Assembly: GCA_903921405.1 (NCBI GenBank)
Contig: CAIXPV010000019.1
Span: 1 to 7,176 of the forward strand
Reading direction: 5' to 3'
DNA from: an uncultured Actinomycetes bacterium
GTDB lineage: Bacteria > Actinomycetota > Actinomycetes > Nanopelagicales > Nanopelagicaceae
Length of the DNA stretch: 7,176 nt
A model generated the notes under the pieces. It saw only the letters and a program-made list of their open reading frames with translations. It was not told where the DNA came from and searched no databases. Each line of letters opens with the position of its first letter. The first letter of the stretch is position 1. The position numbers were made by a program, and so were the translations under genes. This document shows, piece after piece, positions 6,437-7,176 of this stretch.

Positions 6437-6442
6437 AGGCTA
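6437..6442 (-). promoter_or_regulatory. Probable leaderless -10 box of the EamA gene
   Basis: On the minus strand TAGCCT (6442-6437) fits TANNNT and leaves 7 bases before ATG 6429. Box plus following bases (TAGCCT, three variable, ATGT, then the start codon) match the NlpC/P60 promoter. No convincing -35 is visible; the region upstream is G-rich on this strand. Confidence 0.45.
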
Positions 6443-6478
6443 CCGCCCCGCCTCCCCGAATATCCCTTTCTAATTCCA

Positions 6479-6484
6479 TACCCT
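6479..6484 (+). promoter_or_regulatory. Probable leaderless -10 box of the DUF3000-rnd operon
   Basis: TACCCT fits TANNNT and is followed by 6 bases (TAGACA) and then ATG 6491, with no Shine-Dalgarno in between. The expected transcription start falls at or beside the ATG. No clear -35 is seen. It lies back to back with the EamA promoter within a 61-base gap. Confidence 0.45.
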
Positions 6485-6490
6485 TAGACA

Positions 6491-7069
6491 ATGGATGCCG
6501 CAGCCTTTGAACGCTTAGTCGATCAACTGCGAACCTTCACTCCCAGAGCAGAGGTTGTTCTCGAGGAAGTTCCTGCTCCGCAAAAATTGGCAACGTATTC
6601 CTTTGCCTTCTCAGCCGATGTCAGCAATGGACTTCTGGGCGATAATGAAGACGAAATCGCATCTGGTCGCTTCGTTTTGCTTCATGAACCAGGTGGGCAA
6701 GAAACGTGGGAGGGCGAGTTTCGTTGTGTGACATTTGTGCGAGCAGATGTAGATGTCGTTATGCAATCAGATCCCTTATTACCTGAGGTCGGTTGGAGTT
6801 GGTTCCTGCAATCATTGGCAGATAGCGATTGCGAAATCACGGCTCCGAGTGGCACGGTTACTCGAGTTTCAAGTGCATCATTTGGCAAGTTATCACCGCG
6901 CAACGATGAGTCAGAGATTGAGATTCGTGCATCATGGACACCCGTAGTTGTGGAACCCGCAGAGTTGATTAAACACATTGCTGGTTGGTGCACCCTTATC
7001 TCTGAAGTCGCCGGTCTAGAACCAATTCCAATGGGCGTATCTGCAATTAATGAACAAAGACGCCGTTAG
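6491..7069 (+). CDS. DUF3000 family protein
   Basis: Conserved actinobacterial protein of unknown function; 192 residues, the usual size. Diagnostic segments are RAEVVLEEVPAPQKLATYSFAF (about 19-40), GRFVLLHEPGGQETWEGEFRCVTFVRAD (about 59-86), DPLLPEVGWSWF at 94-105, the Thr-rich GTVTRVSSASFG stretch at 121-132, and EIEIRASWTP at 142-151 followed by a helix with the conserved Trp166-Cys167. It looks soluble, with no signal peptide or membrane segment. ATG 6491 is chosen because the leaderless -10 box fits it. The RNase D gene follows after 8 bases, the same order as Rv2680-Rv2681 in M. tuberculosis as I recall, so the two are probably co-transcribed. A role in RNA metabolism is only suggested by that neighbour. 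Confidence 0.88.
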   Translation: MDAAAFERLVDQLRTFTPRAEVVLEEVPAPQKLATYSFAFSADVSNGLLGDNEDEIASGRFVLLHEPGGQETWEGEFRCVTFVRADVDVVMQSDPLLPEVGWSWFLQSLADSDCEITAPSGTVTRVSSASFGKLSPRNDESEIEIRASWTPVVVEPAELIKHIAGWCTLISEVAGLEPIPMGVSAINEQRRR

Positions 7070-7072
7070 GAA
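7068..7072 (+). promoter_or_regulatory. Shine-Dalgarno of the RNase D gene, overlapping the DUF3000 stop
   Basis: AGGAA begins inside the DUF3000 TAG stop and lies 5 bases before ATG 7078. The overlap suggests that ribosomes finishing DUF3000 can feed the next gene. Confidence 0.6.
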
Positions 7073-7077
7073 TTTAC

Positions 7078-7176
7078 ATGGAAGATGTTGTACAAGCAGT
7101 ACCCCTGCTCTCACCTGCTGCCGGAACTCCGGGCGTTGTTGAAACTGAGGCTGGACTAAGTGATGCCATCTCGCAA
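7078..7176 (+). CDS. rnd: Ribonuclease D, N-terminal fragment (continues past window)
   Basis: Only 33 residues are visible, running off the right edge. The segment VPLLSPAAGTPGVVETEAGL is typical of the leader of actinobacterial RNase D-like proteins (3'-5' exonuclease plus HRDC domain, acting on tRNA and other structured RNA 3' ends), just before the exonuclease fold. No catalytic residue lies in the window, so the call rests on this leader and on the DUF3000 neighbour. Confidence 0.7.
   Translation, partial: MEDVVQAVPLLSPAAGTPGVVETEAGLSDAISQ

Noticed and set aside
1..7176. tRNA, rRNA, riboswitch, CRISPR or insertion sequence
   Set aside because: Coding genes fill nearly all the window; I found no cloverleaf, regularly spaced repeats, transposase or terminal inverted repeats.

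Overview
The window looks like a slice of a streamlined, low-GC actinobacterial chromosome. The best guess is a freshwater acI-type (Nanopelagicales) genome, but that lineage is inferred from gene content, moderate GC and very tight packing, not from a marker gene. Three things point to Actinobacteria: an FadD15-type acyl-CoA synthetase, a PimB'-type mannosyltransferase of phosphatidylinositol mannoside synthesis, and a DUF3000 gene followed directly by an RNase D start. There are nine genes (two cut by the window edges), no RNA genes, no mobile elements and no CRISPR. No gene-free stretch reaches 300 bases; the longest gaps are about 80 and 60 bases, and both are divergent promoter regions.

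Layout. Left block, plus strand (2-2875): the 3' part of a long-chain acyl-CoA synthetase, then an unusually small NarL-family histidine kinase, then its response regulator, packed as an operon (7-base gap, then an ATGA overlap). Middle block, minus strand (2864-5009): a secreted coiled-coil NlpC/P60 peptidase whose 3' end overlaps the start of the pimB-type mannosyltransferase. Both act on the cell envelope. The order fadD15, pimB, NlpC/P60 matches what I recall for M. tuberculosis Rv2187, Rv2188c and Rv2190c, so the two-component pair appears to be an insertion into a conserved neighbourhood. Right block: a small stand-alone RibD_C/DHFR-fold reductase (plus, 5089-5601), convergent with an EamA-family exporter (minus, 5590-6429), then divergent DUF3000 (plus, 6491-7069) and the start of RNase D (plus, from 7078).

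Expression signals. Three genes lack a Shine-Dalgarno sequence and instead carry a TANNNT box ending 6-7 bases before the start codon, the arrangement expected of leaderless actinobacterial transcripts. Both convergent gene pairs overlap tail to tail by 12 bases, leaving no room for intergenic terminators. The most unusual protein is the histidine kinase: about 160 residues, no sensor, and an ATPase domain that seems to lack two segments while keeping the phosphorylatable histidine and the N, G1 and G2 boxes. I see no clearly new multi-gene system; the compact kinase and its position are the best leads.
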